16,170 nucleotides of DNA from an uncultured Lachnospiraceae bacterium. Its GTDB lineage: Bacteria; Bacillota_A; Clostridia; Lachnospirales; Lachnospiraceae. The DNA lies in the NCBI GenBank assembly GCA_902767195.1, contig CACXGS010000079.1:1-16170 (forward strand), in the 5' to 3' direction. Shown piece by piece: positions 14,584-16,170 of the stretch (position 1 is the first letter of the stretch; each line of letters starts with the position of its first letter). A model generated the notes under the pieces. That model made no database searches. It saw only the letters and a program-made list of their open reading frames with translations, and was not told where the DNA came from. A program made the position numbers and the translations under genes.

Positions 14584-16170
14584 ATGAAAAACGGATATAA
14601 GAGGGACTATCATCTCGAAGAGAGATTCCATGAGTACACCGATCTCAGGGCCATGCTGACTGATGCAGCAGAAAAATATGGCGACAGGACCGCTTTCGTG
14701 ACCAAGGTCAGGGATGCGGAAAGAAACATCGGTTATGTAAATACAAGTTACAAAGGCATGCTGGAGGACGTTAGATGTCTCGGCACCGCTCTTTGGGAAC
14801 GTGGATTCAGCGGGGCGAGGATCGCCATGATCGGCGAGAACAGCTATCACTGGATCCTTTCTTATTTCACGGCGGGATGCGGCCTGGGGGTCGTGGTGCC
14901 GCTGGACAAGGCTCTTCCCGAGGAGGAGCTGGACAGTCTGATAAAGAGGAGCGATACATCTCTGGTCTTCTGCGACAAGAAGCACTACAAGATAATAAGC
15001 TCCATCGCGGAGAAAGAGGACAGGAGCATAAGGCTCATAGTGGGTCTCGACTTTGATCCCGAGGGGGGAGTCAGCATCCTGGAGCTTATGGATGAGGGAC
15101 GAAAGCTTCTGGAAGGCGGTGACACCAGGTTCACGGATGTTGAGATAGACAGGGATGCCATGAGCTTTTTGCTCTTTACATCCGGGACCACCCAGGCGTC
15201 CAAGGCGGTCATGCTCTCCCAGCGGAACGTCATGAGCGTAAATTACTACATGAACTGCGAGGAGCTCTTCTTCCCGGAGGACGTGTGCATGCTGATACTC
15301 CCTCTGCACCACATCTACGGTATGGGAGGCGTTCTGGTATTCGTGTCCCAGGGGCTTAAATGCGTCTTCTGCGACGGGATTAAATACATCGTGAACAATA
15401 TGAAGGAGTACGGCGTGACCTGCATGATGACGGTGCCGCTCCTTCTGGAGAACGTCTATAAGAAGATATGCAAGGGCATAGAGAAGCAGGGGAAGACGGA
15501 GACCGTTCGCAAGGCTTTGGCGGTCTGCGACGCTGCGGATAAGATCGGCATAAACTTAAGGCCGCTGTTCTTTAAATCCATCCACGAGCAGCTGGGAGGC
15601 CATATGCGGTTCTTCATAAACGGTGCGGCGGCCCTTGATCCCGTGGTCTCCAAAGGACTGAACGACCTGGGCATCCTGACCGTTCAGGGCTACGGCCTTA
15701 CGGAGAGCTCGCCGACCATAGCCAGCGAGACCTATAGATACATAAAGCCCGGTTCCGTGGGAAAGGTCATGCCCCACGTTGAGGCCAGGATCGATGAGCC
15801 CAACGAGGAAGGCATCGGGGAGCTTGTGGTCCGGGGCGATAATGTGATGCTTGGATACTACGACGATCAGGCTGCGACTGACGAAGTGCTCATCGACGGA
15901 TGGCTCCACACCGGGGATCTTGCCAGGCTGGACGAGGACGGCTATGTCTGGATATCCGGTCGCAAAAAGAACGTCATCGTCATGAAGAACGGCAAGAACG
16001 TGTTCCCGGAGGAGATAGAGAATCTGGTGAACAACCTTCCGTATATCGACGAATCCATGGTATTCGTGGGAGAGAAGCAGAACGACGTGGTACTCTGGGT
16101 AAAGGCGGTCTACAGCAAAGAGTACCTGAAGGAGACAGGCATGACCGCAGAAGAGCTGGAACAGGTATTC
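14584..16170 (+). CDS. AMP-forming acyl-CoA synthetase (long-chain type), 3' end outside window
   Basis: An open frame of 529 codons runs to the window edge without a stop. It is an adenylate-forming ligase that activates a carboxylic acid, probably a fatty acid, through acyl-AMP to acyl-CoA. Motifs in order: P-loop TSGTTQASK (199-207), substrate region LPLHHIYGMG, GYGLTESSP (369-377), HTGDLARLDEDGY (442-454) and the hinge GRKKNVIVMKNGKN (from 459), then FPEEIE. The catalytic lysine of the C-terminal domain would lie beyond the edge. The P-loop differs from the common TSGTTGxPKG form. ATG at 14584 follows AGGG at 14572-14575. It is divergent from trpS, with overlapping promoters. The acid chain length is not readable. 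Confidence 0.9.
   Translation, partial: MKNGYKRDYHLEERFHEYTDLRAMLTDAAEKYGDRTAFVTKVRDAERNIGYVNTSYKGMLEDVRCLGTALWERGFSGARIAMIGENSYHWILSYFTAGCGLGVVVPLDKALPEEELDSLIKRSDTSLVFCDKKHYKIISSIAEKEDRSIRLIVGLDFDPEGGVSILELMDEGRKLLEGGDTRFTDVEIDRDAMSFLLFTSGTTQASKAVMLSQRNVMSVNYYMNCEELFFPEDVCMLILPLHHIYGMGGVLVFVSQGLKCVFCDGIKYIVNNMKEYGVTCMMTVPLLLENVYKKICKGIEKQGKTETVRKALAVCDAADKIGINLRPLFFKSIHEQLGGHMRFFINGAAALDPVVSKGLNDLGILTVQGYGLTESSPTIASETYRYIKPGSVGKVMPHVEARIDEPNEEGIGELVVRGDNVMLGYYDDQAATDEVLIDGWLHTGDLARLDEDGYVWISGRKKNVIVMKNGKNVFPEEIENLVNNLPYIDESMVFVGEKQNDVVLWVKAVYSKEYLKETGMTAEELEQVF

Noticed and set aside
14518..15312. 264-codon open frame on the - strand opposite the acyl-CoA synthetase
   Set aside because: The + strand frame has all the adenylate-forming motifs. 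The antisense frame is open only because of the high G+C codon pattern.
1..16170. CRISPR arrays, tRNA or rRNA genes, insertion sequences
   Set aside because: I looked for regularly spaced repeats, cloverleaf-type stretches and transposase motifs and saw none.

Overview
The window looks like the chromosome of a low-to-moderate GC Gram-positive anaerobe of the Clostridia, possibly Lachnospiraceae-like. This rests on the strong AGGAGG-type ribosome binding sites, the lipoprotein-type solute-binding protein, the family make-up and the AT-rich composition. The placement is inference; there is no rRNA or other marker gene to fix it.

Positions 44-10326 read as one long + strand gene run. A YheO/DauR-type PAS-HTH regulator comes first, then an M20 metallohydrolase, a RidA-family protein and an M28-like protein with a PA-type insert. 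A complete branched-chain-amino-acid-type ABC importer follows in the canonical order livJ-H-M-G-F, and then two NAD-type short-chain dehydrogenases. Gaps are short, several genes overlap, and there is no convincing terminator. The simplest reading is an uptake-and-degradation locus: the importer brings in an amino-acid-like or conjugated compound, the M20 and M28 proteins hydrolyse or bind it, RidA removes reactive imine intermediates, and the dehydrogenases oxidise or reduce the products. The substrate is not known. The M28-like protein appears to have lost two key active-site residues.

Positions 10379-12373 hold a KDG kinase and a KDPG aldolase fused to a C-terminal VOC-like domain. Together they form the lower Entner-Doudoroff branch from 2-keto-3-deoxygluconate to pyruvate and glyceraldehyde-3-phosphate. 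They are on the same strand but are visibly richer in G+C than the upstream cluster, so they may be an older or separate unit. A strong GC-rich hairpin at 12484-12509 closes the run.

Positions 12520-13400 are a small patch of decayed accessory DNA on the - strand. It holds the remnant of an AlbA_2/Schlafen-type ATP-binding regulator (5' truncated, internally deleted, with a nonsense codon), an intact small excisionase-like HTH gene, and a short unidentified coding-like tail.

Positions 13476-16170 are G+C-rich housekeeping-type DNA: trpS on the - strand with its own promoter and terminator, and a divergent AMP-forming acyl-CoA synthetase that runs off the window end. Their promoters overlap physically.
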